From Acrocarpospora corrugata (GTDB taxonomy: Bacteria; Actinomycetota; Actinomycetes; Streptosporangiales; Streptosporangiaceae): a DNA stretch of 64,000 nt. The stretch is from contig NZ_BLAD01000073.1 of assembly GCF_009687845.1 (NCBI RefSeq), positions 1 through 64,000 of the forward strand, in the 5' to 3' direction. Every line of letters starts with the position of its first letter. Positions within the stretch are counted from its first letter, which is position 1. A program made the position numbers and the translations under genes. Of the stretch, positions 1-8,339 are shown piece by piece. The notes under the pieces were generated by a model, which was not told the origin of the DNA, did not search any database, and saw only the letters and a list, made by a program, of their open reading frames with translations.

Positions 1-2307
1 CACCCACCCTTCGTTCTCCTCCGGGCTCCGCCCGCCCCCGCCATCCCGGCGGCCACCCACCGAGCCTCCCGGCCTTGCCGTGGCCGTCTCGCCTACCTGC
101 CCTTGCTGACGCTCGCGCTCGCCTGACAAAACCAAGCCACCCTCGGCAGCAGCGACTTTCGCTACGCCGAGGTGAGCTGCGCCTGCTTCGGCCACGCCAA
201 CCTTGGCCGCACCGGATTCGGCTGCGTCAGCCTGACCCACACCAGGCTCGCCCGCGTCGGGTTCGGCTGCGCCAGTGTGGGCAGCGCCAGCCTCGGACGC
301 ACCAGCTTCGCCCGCGTTGGGTTCGGCTGCGCTAGCTTCGGCTGCGTGGGCTGCGTGGGCTGCGTGGGCTGCGTGGGCTGCGTGGGCTTCGGACGCACCA
401 GCTTCGCCCGTGTTGGGTTCGGCTGCGTCAGCCTGGTCTGCTCCCGCATCAGCCTGGCCTGCGCTAGCTTCGGCCGCGTCGGGTCCGGCCACGTCATACG
501 CGGTGGGGATATATCCGGCGACGCCACTCCCAGCTGATTCGACCGCAACCGATTCCCCACCCGCCACCTCGCGAGCAGCCGTGGCGCGGACGTGATAGCT
601 GACGATTTCTACCGGACCGTGCTGGTCGATTCCGTACACCTGGCGGTACTTCGTGGCGAAGCGGTTGGCGAGGTCGGCGCCCCAGGGGATGAGGAGATCG
701 TGGGCCTGCCCGGTGAATCTGACCGAGACCGAGCGTTCCAGGGTGGGGCTCGGATGGGCCAGGTCAGCGGTGGCGGCGGATTCGAGGGTGGTGAAGAGGG
801 ATTCGGGGTCGGGGGCGTTGAGGCGGGTGAGGACGTGGGTGGTGGAGAGGGGGGCGGTGAGGAGGCCGGCGGCGGAGGCTACGCCGGAGTTTGGGGGGAT
901 GACGACGGTGGTGATGCCGAAGTGTTCGGCGACGCGGGCGGCGTGTAGGGGGCCGGCGCCGCCGAAGGCGACGAGGGTGAAGTTGCGGGGGTTGAGGCCG
1001 CGTTGGACGGTTACCACGTGGACGGCGGAGCTCATGGCGGCGTTGGTGATGTCGTGGATGGCGTGGGCGAGTTCGGTTCGGGAGACGCCCAGGGGGATGG
1101 CCAGGCGGTCGAGGGCTTTGCAGGCGAGGGTGTGGTCCAGGGGGATGGTGGCGCGGGCGAGGTAGCCGAGGGCCAGGTTGGCGTCGGTGACGGTGGGGGA
1201 GTCGCCGCCGCGGGCGTAGCAGGCGGGGCCGGGGTCGGAGCCGGCGGAGCGGGGGCCGACGCGGAGGGTGCCGCCGGGGTCGAGCCAGGCGAGGCTGCCG
1301 CCGCCGGCGCCGACTTCGGCCAGGTCGATGGCGGGGGTGCGGACGGGGACGCCGGTGCCGGCGCGGCGGCCGCCGAAGCTGCCTTTGCCGCCGACGTGGA
1401 ATTCGCGGGTGATCTCGGGGCGGCCGTCTCTGATCACGCAGGATTTGGCGGTGGTGCCGCCCATGTCGAAGGAGATGATCTCGGGGTGGCCGGTCTGGGC
1501 GGCGGCGAGGGCGCCGGCCGCGGGGCCTGACTCGATGGTGGCGACGGCTCTGCGTGCGGCGAGTTCGGCGGACATGACGCCGCCGCCGGAGTCCATCACG
1601 TGGATGGGGGCGTCGATGCCGAGGTCGTGCAGGCGGGCGCGGAGCCGTACCAGGTAGGAGGCCATGAGGGGGCCGACGACGGCGGACATGATCGTGGTGG
1701 TGGCGCGTTCGTACTCGCGGAGTTCCGGCCAGGTGTCGGCGGAGGTGACGACGGCGGGGACGCCGGCGGCGCGGAGGAGCTCGGCGACGCGGTGTTCGTG
1801 GGCGGGGTTGGCGTAGGAGTGCAGGAGGCAGACGGCGACGGAGGTGAGGCCGCGGCGGGCGATCTCGGCGGCGACCGCGCGGGTCGCGGCCTCGTCCAGG
1901 GCTTGGAGGATCTCGCCGGCGGGGCCCACCCGTTCGGGGACTTCGAAGCAGTCCTCGGGGGCGACGGGGGGAGCGGGCGGGGTGAAGCGCAGGTCGTAGC
2001 GGTCCTCTTCGACTCGGGCGTAGCGGCCGAGGGGGATGAGGCCGCGGAAGCCGCGGGTGGTGACGAAGCCGACGCGGGGGCCGCGGTGTTCGAGGATCAC
2101 GTTGGTGGCGAGCGTGGTCGCGTGCACCACCCTGGTGATGTCGCGGGGGGCGGCCCCGGCCCGGTCCAGGACGGCGGCGATGCCGCGCGCGATGCCGGTG
2201 ATGGGGTCGTCGTGCGTGCTCAGCACCTTGGCGACGGTGATCGCGCCGCCGTTGAGCACGACGTCGGTGAACGTGCCACCGACGTCGATCCCGATCGCGT
2301 ACGCCAC
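1..2307 (-). CDS. hyuA: Hydantoinase/oxoprolinase A subunit, 3' end beyond the window
   Basis: ATP-dependent hydantoinase/5-oxoprolinase A family, which phosphorylates and opens cyclic amides, usually with a HyuB partner. GTG start at 2307; the frame stays open for 769 codons to the left edge. The phosphate loop IDVGGTFTD is at residues 7-15, a second ASKHA loop FDMGGTTAK near residue 280, and FGGAGPLHA near 447. From about residue 615 the protein turns into an Ala/Glu/Gly-rich tract with 15-residue units of the type AAEPNAGEAGASEAG and five Ala-Ala-His-type triplets, then Gly/Arg-rich sequence to the edge. The usual C-terminal motifs (tyrosine-rich loop, GPAIV) are not seen and should lie to the left, so the tract looks like an insert in a variable loop. 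HyuB is not in the window. The family call is firm; the substrate is unknown. Confidence 0.88.
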   Translation of the reverse strand, partial: MAYAIGIDVGGTFTDVVLNGGAITVAKVLSTHDDPITGIARGIAAVLDRAGAAPRDITRVVHATTLATNVILEHRGPRVGFVTTRGFRGLIPLGRYARVEEDRYDLRFTPPAPPVAPEDCFEVPERVGPAGEILQALDEAATRAVAAEIARRGLTSVAVCLLHSYANPAHEHRVAELLRAAGVPAVVTSADTWPELREYERATTTIMSAVVGPLMASYLVRLRARLHDLGIDAPIHVMDSGGGVMSAELAARRAVATIESGPAAGALAAAQTGHPEIISFDMGGTTAKSCVIRDGRPEITREFHVGGKGSFGGRRAGTGVPVRTPAIDLAEVGAGGGSLAWLDPGGTLRVGPRSAGSDPGPACYARGGDSPTVTDANLALGYLARATIPLDHTLACKALDRLAIPLGVSRTELAHAIHDITNAAMSSAVHVVTVQRGLNPRNFTLVAFGGAGPLHAARVAEHFGITTVVIPPNSGVASAAGLLTAPLSTTHVLTRLNAPDPESLFTTLESAATADLAHPSPTLERSVSVRFTGQAHDLLIPWGADLANRFATKYRQVYGIDQHGPVEIVSYHVRATAAREVAGGESVAVESAGSGVAGYIPTAYDVAGPDAAEASAGQADAGADQADAAEPNTGEAGASEAHAAHAAHAAHAAHAAEASAAEPNAGEAGASEAGAAHTGAAEPDAGEPGVGQADAAESGAAKVGVAEAGAAHLGVAKVAAAEGGLVLSGERERQQGQVGETATARPGGSVGGRRDGGGGRSPEENEGWV
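340..384 (-). repeat. Five tandem 9-bp units inside hyuA
   Basis: GGCTGCGTG is repeated five times head to tail on the plus strand. Read on the minus strand within the hyuA frame it encodes His-Ala-Ala triplets. It lies in a wider region (about 130-460) built from imperfect 45-bp units. Multiples of three keep the frame open, as expected for copy-number variation within a coding sequence. Confidence 0.85.
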
Positions 2308-2335
2308 CCCCGCAGCGTACCAAGCAAGCGCTTGT

Positions 2336-4036
2336 CTAGCCAGTGAACTCCACGCTGTTCACGATCGTGTTGATCAGGTTGTCGTCGCACTGGGCCGTCG
2401 GGCAGAAGAACGTGATCAGCGCCGACGGCTGGCCCGTCCGCGCCACCAGGAACGTGCGGAAGTCCAGCCGCCCGGTCCCGACCCCGTCGCTAAGCACCCC
2501 GGTCAGCTTGAACGCCGGCTGCCCGCCCACAGACGTCGCCTCCGGCGCTCCCGGGATCGCCACCGAGCCGGGCAGCGTCGCCTGCAGCCCCGCCTGGAGG
2601 TCCTCGGTCGAGTTGGCCGTGCTGATCGTCTCGGTGGTCTGCGCGACCATCCCGCTGGCCCGGTTCGGCGACGTCTGGATGATCGGGTTCACGGCTTTCC
2701 AGTCCGTGTTCCCGGGCACCGCGAACAGCCCGTCGAACTCCTCCACCGCGCCGGCGGCCGTCACGTGCTGGTCGGTGTACTCCTTGAGCGTCCAGGTGCC
2801 CGGGTAGCTGAACTTGAACGGCGCGGCCACGTTGCCCGGATAGGTGTTCCAGGGCGCGTTCGAGTCGCCCCCGCTCTGCGACACCACGTACACGATGGCC
2901 GCCGCGACCACGCTCAGCGCCGTCACCCCGCCGATCACCGCGCCCAGCGGGAACTTCTTCTTCACGGTCGCGACGGTCTGCGGCGCGTAGGTGGGATACG
3001 ACGGGTGCTGGGTCTGCGGGTATGACATCTGTGATGGATGCGAAGGATGAGAGGACACCGACGGGTACGACATAGGGGGATTCGATGTCTGCCCCGGGTA
3101 GGACGGCTGCGGGTAGTACGGCGACGACTGGGTCCCCGCCGCCGGCGGCCAGCTGGCCCGCCCGGACCCCTGACTCGGCTGATCTCCCTCTGTCCCGCTG
3201 ATCGCGTCTCGCAGCGCCGACACGAACGCGGTGCAGGTCGGGTAGCGGTCCACCGGCGACTTGGCCAGCGCCCGCATCATCACCTGGTTCACGCCATGCG
3301 GCAGATCCGGCCGGTACGGCGTCAGCGGCGGCGGATCATGCGACACATGCGCATAAAGCAGCGCCAGCTCAGTGTCCCGCTGGAACGGCGGCTGCCCCGT
3401 GAGCGCCTCGTAGACGACGCACGCGAAGGCGTACCCGTCGCTGCGCCCGTCCACCGGAAGCCCGCGGATCTGCTCGGGCGCGACGTATCGCGGCGTCCCC
3501 ATGAAGTGGCCGTGGCTGGTCAGCCCCGCCTCCGCGGAGGCGCTCTTGGTCAGCCCGAAGTCGGTCAGATAGACGTGGTCGGACTCGGTCACCAGGATGT
3601 TGGCCGGCTTCACGTCCCGGTGCACCAGGCCGTTGGCGTGCGCCGCGTCCAGCGCCGAGGCGATCTGGGCGAACAGCCGGTTGGCGCGGGCCACCGGCAG
3701 CGGCCCGTTGGACTGCACCAGCCGCCGCATGTCGCTGCCCTCCACGTAGCGCATCGCGATGAAGAGCAGGTCCTCGCTCTCGCTGGCCTCGTAGATCGGG
3801 ATGATGTGCGGATGGTCGATGCTGGCGACCAGCCGGGACTCGCGGACGAACCGGTCCCGGAACCGGGCGTCGTGGGCCAGCTGCGGCGCCAGGATCTTCA
3901 GCGCCACCGCCCGCCCGAGCCGCTGGTCGCGGGCCCGGTAGACGGTGGCCATGCCGCCCCGGCCGACGACCGCCTCGATCGTGTAGTCGCCCAGCTGCTG
4001 GCCGACCAGGGCCGGAATCGGGGATCCGTCGCTCAT
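2336..4036 (-). CDS. Membrane Ser/Thr protein kinase (Hanks/PknB type)
   Basis: Eukaryotic-type Ser/Thr kinase, 566 aa. The kinase domain spans about residues 18-280: glycine loop GRGGMATVY at 25-33, ATP lysine 47 in VALKIL, catalytic HRDVKPAN with Asp141, and DFG with Asp159. The activation-segment end GTPRYVAPE follows. A Ser/Pro/Tyr-rich linker leads to one membrane helix near residue 400 (AVIGGVTALSVVAAAIVYVV) and an extracellular domain of about 150 residues with no PASTA repeats; the ligand is unknown. The ATG at 4036 overlaps the upstream stop as ATGA, which fixes the start over longer in-frame options and implies translational coupling to the pseudoprotease-like gene. Confidence 0.93.
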   Translation of the reverse strand: MSDGSPIPALVGQQLGDYTIEAVVGRGGMATVYRARDQRLGRAVALKILAPQLAHDARFRDRFVRESRLVASIDHPHIIPIYEASESEDLLFIAMRYVEGSDMRRLVQSNGPLPVARANRLFAQIASALDAAHANGLVHRDVKPANILVTESDHVYLTDFGLTKSASAEAGLTSHGHFMGTPRYVAPEQIRGLPVDGRSDGYAFACVVYEALTGQPPFQRDTELALLYAHVSHDPPPLTPYRPDLPHGVNQVMMRALAKSPVDRYPTCTAFVSALRDAISGTEGDQPSQGSGRASWPPAAGTQSSPYYPQPSYPGQTSNPPMSYPSVSSHPSHPSQMSYPQTQHPSYPTYAPQTVATVKKKFPLGAVIGGVTALSVVAAAIVYVVSQSGGDSNAPWNTYPGNVAAPFKFSYPGTWTLKEYTDQHVTAAGAVEEFDGLFAVPGNTDWKAVNPIIQTSPNRASGMVAQTTETISTANSTEDLQAGLQATLPGSVAIPGAPEATSVGGQPAFKLTGVLSDGVGTGRLDFRTFLVARTGQPSALITFFCPTAQCDDNLINTIVNSVEFTG

Positions 4037-5532
4037 GGCATGTCCGATGCGTGGCCGCAGAAGCCGCAGAACCGGTGCGCGTGCCCGAGCCGCATGCCGC
4101 ACTGGGTGCAGAACTTCTGCGTGCCCATCTGGCCGACCTGGACCTGCATCGGCTGCTGCCCGAGCTGGGCCTGCCCGAGCGGTGGTGACATGTCGGACCC
4201 CGGTGGCTGGTGCGGGATCGGCGGGTGGGTGCCGATTCCGCCGTGGAACATCTCGGTCTGCGCCGGCCACGAGGTGACCATCGCCGCGTTGTCCAGCGAC
4301 GGCTCACCGCCGGACCCGTTCCCGCCGCGCCGCCGCTTCAGCAGCATCGGTACGGCGATCGCCACCAGCGCCGCCACCAGCACCACGCCGCCGGCCACCC
4401 AGACCCAGGGCGACAGCCCCGTGCTCTGCTTGGCCACCGGCGCGGAACTCGGCTTCTTGGTGCCGGCGTCCTCGCCCGTGTTCGCCTTGCTCTGCGCGAT
4501 CCGCAGGTATTCGATGGCGACCGGGTGGTCCTGCCGCTGGGTCAGCACCCGCTGCAGCACCGGGATCGAGGCCGCGTACAGCTTGTTGTGGTAGGAGGCC
4601 AGGGCGCTCTCGTACACCACGTCCACCGGGCCGCGGCGCGCGCTCACCCCGGCGGCGACCAGGGCGGACTTGATGTCCTCCACGGGGGTCACGGTGGCGG
4701 GGAAGCTGCCGCCGCCGGCCAGCAGGCCGACGACCTCGCTCTTGCCGTCGTCGATGACGGCCCCGCCGATCGAGTCGCCACCGGCCACCAGCTTGTCGAC
4801 CTTGGGCTGGTCCTCCTTCTTGAAGGAGCGGCTGCCCGGTGGCTCGAAGTGCGCGGTGTCCAGCTTCGGCGGCGCCTTCGCGGACGGCGGACCTGCCAGC
4901 GTCATGACGTCGATCGACTCCACGGCGGTGCCCAGGACGGTGCCGAGCGGCACGGTCGGCAGCCCGCCCTTGCCGCCAGGGGCGACCTTGAGGATGGCCG
5001 GGGCCACCGGGGAGTCGCCGGCGTACAGGATCTCGGCCTTTAGCCCCTCCGGCAGCGGCGGCTGCAGGTACGGGTACGCGGTCACCGTCGTGCTCACGGT
5101 CGCGTTGCAGGTGGAGTTCTGAGTCCTGGGCGGGTAGCAGGCCTGGAGCCGGATGTTGAGGTCAGGGTCGGAGATCGTGTGCCGCTCGAAGTCGGCCGGG
5201 ATCTTGACCTTGAAGTATTCGGCGAAGACGCGGTTGGCGGCGTAGACCCGGGCGTCCCGCTCCGACTGGACGATGGAGGTGGCGGTCACGATCACTCCGT
5301 CCGGCGTAACGGTGAAACCGCTCCCGTCGGCGAGTGGAGTGTCGTACTCTCGGACGACTTGTTGCAGTTGGCTGCGGTCGTCGAACAGCGTGATCGAGAC
5401 ATGGGACTCGGACTCCACCCGCACGGCCCCCGGTGTGATCCGGTCCGTCGAGCCGCTGGGGTGGGGGTGCAGCATGGGCATGCTTAACATGCCAAGGGCG
5501 CCGAGCCCCGCTATGACCGCTAGGCGGGGCAT
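4033..5532 (-). CDS. Trypsin-like (probably inactive) membrane protein with TPR and zinc ribbon
   Basis: 499 aa. An N-terminal hydrophobic segment (residues 4-22) is a signal or anchor. Residues 70-90 (GSGFTVTPDGVIVTATSIV) resemble the start of HtrA/trypsin-like domains, but the catalytic His position reads Ser. Residues 252-257 (GDSIGG) resemble the nucleophile loop, followed by EVVGLLAGG. A TPR-like helical pair lies at about 312-348 and a membrane helix at 375-398. A zinc ribbon with CTQC and CGFC pairs sits at about 478-494, just before the end. The order suggests an extracytoplasmic sensor-like domain and a cytoplasmic zinc ribbon. It is coupled to the kinase gene by a 4-bp overlap, so it is probably its regulator or substrate (inference). 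Confidence 0.72.
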   Translation of the reverse strand: MPRLAVIAGLGALGMLSMPMLHPHPSGSTDRITPGAVRVESESHVSITLFDDRSQLQQVVREYDTPLADGSGFTVTPDGVIVTATSIVQSERDARVYAANRVFAEYFKVKIPADFERHTISDPDLNIRLQACYPPRTQNSTCNATVSTTVTAYPYLQPPLPEGLKAEILYAGDSPVAPAILKVAPGGKGGLPTVPLGTVLGTAVESIDVMTLAGPPSAKAPPKLDTAHFEPPGSRSFKKEDQPKVDKLVAGGDSIGGAVIDDGKSEVVGLLAGGGSFPATVTPVEDIKSALVAAGVSARRGPVDVVYESALASYHNKLYAASIPVLQRVLTQRQDHPVAIEYLRIAQSKANTGEDAGTKKPSSAPVAKQSTGLSPWVWVAGGVVLVAALVAIAVPMLLKRRRGGNGSGGEPSLDNAAMVTSWPAQTEMFHGGIGTHPPIPHQPPGSDMSPPLGQAQLGQQPMQVQVGQMGTQKFCTQCGMRLGHAHRFCGFCGHASDMP

Positions 5533-5725
5533 CTCCGCCTCCTATTCGGATCGGAACAGTCTTCAGACTCCCAGTGCGCTGAGGGCCCGACAAGGCCTCG
5601 CACCCTGACGACATTCAGTTGATACCCGCCAAGGATCAAGCATGTACTTGCAAAACACTTGTAAACGGATTGAACCGGTCAATTGACGGCTGCGCCTGAC
5701 GACGCCGACAGATTAATCTGCCTGC

Positions 5726-6862
5726 ATGGCCCTCCGCATCTCCAAGGTCGATCTCCTCATCGGCGCCGCCGTGGCGGCGATCGGCGTCGTAGAGGCGTTC
5801 ACCACAGCGACTGCCCACGGCGCTGCCCAGAACCCCCAGCTGTGGTGGATCCCTCAAGCGCTGCTCGCCGGGATTCTGCTGGTATTCCGCAGTAAGTCGC
5901 CAGTTGTGGTGTTCATTGCCATCGTACTCATGCAGTATGTGTGGCACCGGCAAGGTCACGAGACCTGTCAGGACCACCAGCTCATCTCGCTGCTGATCGT
6001 CTTCCACACCCTGGGTGCGAACCTGCCGTTCCGACCAGGCGGTTTGTGGGCCTTCGCGGGCATCCTCGTCTTCGATTCCGGGGCCGTCGACCACCGGATC
6101 CTGCCCATCGACGAGGTAATTTTCCTTACAGTCATTTTCTCCTTCGCGTATCTGACCGGGCTCGGCCTGCGCGGCTACCTGGTCCGGATGCAGCGGATGG
6201 CCGAGGAGTCGGCCCGGCTGGAGGTCGAACGCGAGCGCAAGGCCGCCGAGGCGGTGGCCGCCGAGCGCAACCGGATCGCCAGGGAGCTGCACGACGTGGT
6301 CGCGCACAGCGTCAGCATGATGGTCATGCAGGCGGGCGCGCTGCGCCGGACCCAGGGCGGCGAGAACCCGATCCTGCTCGGCATCGAGCAGGCCGGCCGG
6401 GAGGCCGTCAACGAGCTGCGGATCATGCTCGGCGCGCTCCGCATGCCCCAGGACGAGGCCCTCCCGCAGCCAGGCCTCGACCTGGTCGAGAACCTGATCG
6501 CCACCGTGCGCAACTCGGGCCTGCGGGTCACCCTCGCCATCGAGGGCGAGCAGGTACGGCTCGCGCCCGGCCTCGACCTGTCCGCCTACCGGATCGTCCA
6601 GGAGGCGCTCACCAACGCGGTCAAGTACGCGGGCGAGGCCGACGTCCGGATCCGGATCGCCTACCACCCGCTCTCGATCACCATCGAGGTGACCGACAAC
6701 GGCCACGGCGCCGAGTCCCAGCTGTCCACCGGCAACGGCCTGATCGGCATGCGGGAGCGGGCCGAACTGTTCGGCGGCACCCTGGACGCGGGCCCGCTGC
6801 CCGGCGGCGGCTTCCGGGTCCGCGCGGTGCTGCCCACCTCGCAGGGAGTGGTGCTGGTATGA
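5726..6862 (+). CDS. NarL-family sensor histidine kinase
   Basis: Two-component sensor kinase, 378 aa. The first ~150 residues hold several hydrophobic helices without a large extracellular loop. A coiled stretch rich in Glu/Arg/Ala leads to a HisKA_3 dimerisation domain with the phospho-acceptor motif IARELHDVVAHS (His near residue 191). An HATPase region follows with YRIVQEALTNAVKY (N box) and DNGHG, then GNGLIGMRERAELFGG. The ATG at 5726 is the first in frame; there is little Shine-Dalgarno signal. The stop overlaps the next gene's ATG (ATGA), so it forms an operon with the response regulator. The signal is unknown. Confidence 0.92.
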   Translation: MALRISKVDLLIGAAVAAIGVVEAFTTATAHGAAQNPQLWWIPQALLAGILLVFRSKSPVVVFIAIVLMQYVWHRQGHETCQDHQLISLLIVFHTLGANLPFRPGGLWAFAGILVFDSGAVDHRILPIDEVIFLTVIFSFAYLTGLGLRGYLVRMQRMAEESARLEVERERKAAEAVAAERNRIARELHDVVAHSVSMMVMQAGALRRTQGGENPILLGIEQAGREAVNELRIMLGALRMPQDEALPQPGLDLVENLIATVRNSGLRVTLAIEGEQVRLAPGLDLSAYRIVQEALTNAVKYAGEADVRIRIAYHPLSITIEVTDNGHGAESQLSTGNGLIGMRERAELFGGTLDAGPLPGGGFRVRAVLPTSQGVVLV

Positions 6863-7521
6863 GCATCAGGATCGTGCTCGCCGACGACCAGGCGATGATC
6901 AGGGCCGGGCTGCGCATGGTGGTGGAGACCGAGCCCGGCATGGAAGTGGTGGGCGAGGCCGGCGACGGCGTCGAGGCGGTCGCGCTGGCCCGCCGGGTCC
7001 GGCCCGACGTCGTGCTGATGGACATCTCGATGCCCCGGCTGGACGGCCTGTCGGCCGCCAAGCAGCTGCTGGACACGCCGCACCCTCCGAAGATCATCAT
7101 GCTCACCACGTTTGACACCGACGAGAACCTGTACGCCGCGCTCCGCGCCGGGACCAGCGGGTTCCTGCTCAAGGTGTCGCCGCCGGAGCAGCTGCTGGAG
7201 GCGATCCGGGTGGTGGCCGCCGGGGACGGCCTGCTCGACCCCGCCGTGACCACCCGGGTGATCGCCTCCTTCGCCGGGCGGCACGACCCGGTCCGGCCGC
7301 CGCAGCTGTCCGAGCTGACCCCGCGCGAGCTGGAGGTGCTGCGGATGCTGGCGCGTGGCCTCACCAACGCCGAGATCGCGGGGGAGCTCTTCGTCGGGGA
7401 GGCCACGGTCAAGACCCATGTGGCGCGGGTGCTGATGAAGCTGAGCCTGCGGGACCGGGCTCAGGCGGTGGTCTTCGCGTACGAGTCGGGCGTGGTGACG
7501 CCGGGGGCGGCGCTCGGGTAG
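6859..7521 (+). CDS. NarL/FixJ-family response regulator
   Basis: 220-aa DNA-binding response regulator and cognate partner of the preceding kinase. The receiver spans about residues 1-118, with the acidic pair DD near the N-terminus, phospho-acceptor Asp55 in VVLMDISMP, Thr in MLTTFD, and Lys in FLLKVSPPEQL. The C-terminal LuxR-type HTH (about 150-215) contains LTPRELEVLRMLARGLTNAEIA and TVKTHVARVLMKL. The ATG overlaps the kinase stop by 4 bp. Its last 61 bases overlap the 3' end of the convergent membrane-protein gene. Confidence 0.95.
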   Translation: MSIRIVLADDQAMIRAGLRMVVETEPGMEVVGEAGDGVEAVALARRVRPDVVLMDISMPRLDGLSAAKQLLDTPHPPKIIMLTTFDTDENLYAALRAGTSGFLLKVSPPEQLLEAIRVVAAGDGLLDPAVTTRVIASFAGRHDPVRPPQLSELTPRELEVLRMLARGLTNAEIAGELFVGEATVKTHVARVLMKLSLRDRAQAVVFAYESGVVTPGAALG

Positions 7522-8171
7522 TAGGAGATCCACTCGGCGTCGGTCATCTTCAGGACCTTGACGCCCAGGTAGCCGAAGCCGGCCACGGGGGCGGCCCAGA
7601 AGGGGATCAGCACCGGGCCGTACGGGATGAGGAAGCCGATCCACCAGCCGAGCAGGATGGTGCCGACCACCCACCAGGGGGCGAATCCGGCGCGGCGCAG
7701 GGCGAAGACCACCAGGCCGGCGCCGATCGGGCCGAGGAAGATCCACGGCATCTGGAAGCCGAAGACGATGCCCGGCAGGTTGAAGATCTCGTCGAAGATC
7801 TTCGCGGCCTGGTCCGGGGTGTTGCGCTGGCCCAGGTACCACTCCACCGGATCGATCATGAGCATCCCGGACAGTGCCAGGAAGCCCAGCACGGAGAACG
7901 CGCCGCCGATGTGGCCGAGCACGGCGCCGCGCCTGCGGGCCACGTGCAGCACGCCGATGATCGCCACCGGCAGCAGGATCCAGGACCAGTGGTAGAGCAC
8001 GGACTGGAGCTGCGCCAGCGCCGGGTTGTCGCCGTAGCTGACGCTCTCCCGGTCGTCGCCCCAGGTGCCGGGGTCCACGAGCATGGCGATCAACTGGAGC
8101 AGCGGGGCCACGATCAGCAGGAGACCGGTCGCGGACCTGCGGAATCTGACGGAATCGCTGAGTTTGAACAT
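7461..8171 (-). CDS. Polytopic membrane protein, function unknown
   Basis: 236-aa integral membrane protein with about six hydrophobic helices (for example LLLIVAPLLQLIAMLV, ILLPVAIIGVLHVA, FSVLGFLALSGMLMI) and a cytoplasmic-looking tail. I do not recognise a catalytic motif; the helix pattern is like small DUF4386-type proteins, but I would not assign it. The second of two adjacent ATGs (8171) has GAGGGGG at a normal distance, so it is preferred over 8174. The tail overlaps the response regulator gene by 61 bp on the opposite strand. Confidence 0.75.
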   Translation of the reverse strand: MFKLSDSVRFRRSATGLLLIVAPLLQLIAMLVDPGTWGDDRESVSYGDNPALAQLQSVLYHWSWILLPVAIIGVLHVARRRGAVLGHIGGAFSVLGFLALSGMLMIDPVEWYLGQRNTPDQAAKIFDEIFNLPGIVFGFQMPWIFLGPIGAGLVVFALRRAGFAPWWVVGTILLGWWIGFLIPYGPVLIPFWAAPVAGFGYLGVKVLKMTDAEWISYYPSAAPGVTTPDSYAKTTA

Positions 8172-8339
8172 CATTTCCCCCTCGGGTGTGGTTTGTCGCG
8201 GCGGACGCTACGCGCGGGGCCTCGGTGGGTACGTCCGCCATACGGGTGACTGGCCGTCCCCCGCGAGGGCGACTTGTGGCTACAAGGGGGTTGTTGTGTA
8301 TATTTTTCGTGATATCGCGTATCTGACGGGAGATATTTC

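Noticed and set aside
340-384. CRISPR-like or mobile-element repeat
   Set aside because: Contiguous 9-bp units with no spacers, in frame within a gene; not a CRISPR array or terminal repeat.
172-537. Plus-strand frame that reads like a pentapeptide-repeat protein (XLGRT/XFGCA units)
   Set aside because: The 15-bp-multiple repeats give this pattern by chance. The opposite strand carries the hydantoinase frame without a stop across the same bases, and the plus frame has no ribosome site and a stop just before it.
764-2323. Long Arg/Pro-rich frame on the minus strand
   Set aside because: Composition (Arg, Pro, His nearly throughout) is typical of an out-of-phase reading of a GC-rich gene; the hyuA frame on the same strand shows family motifs.
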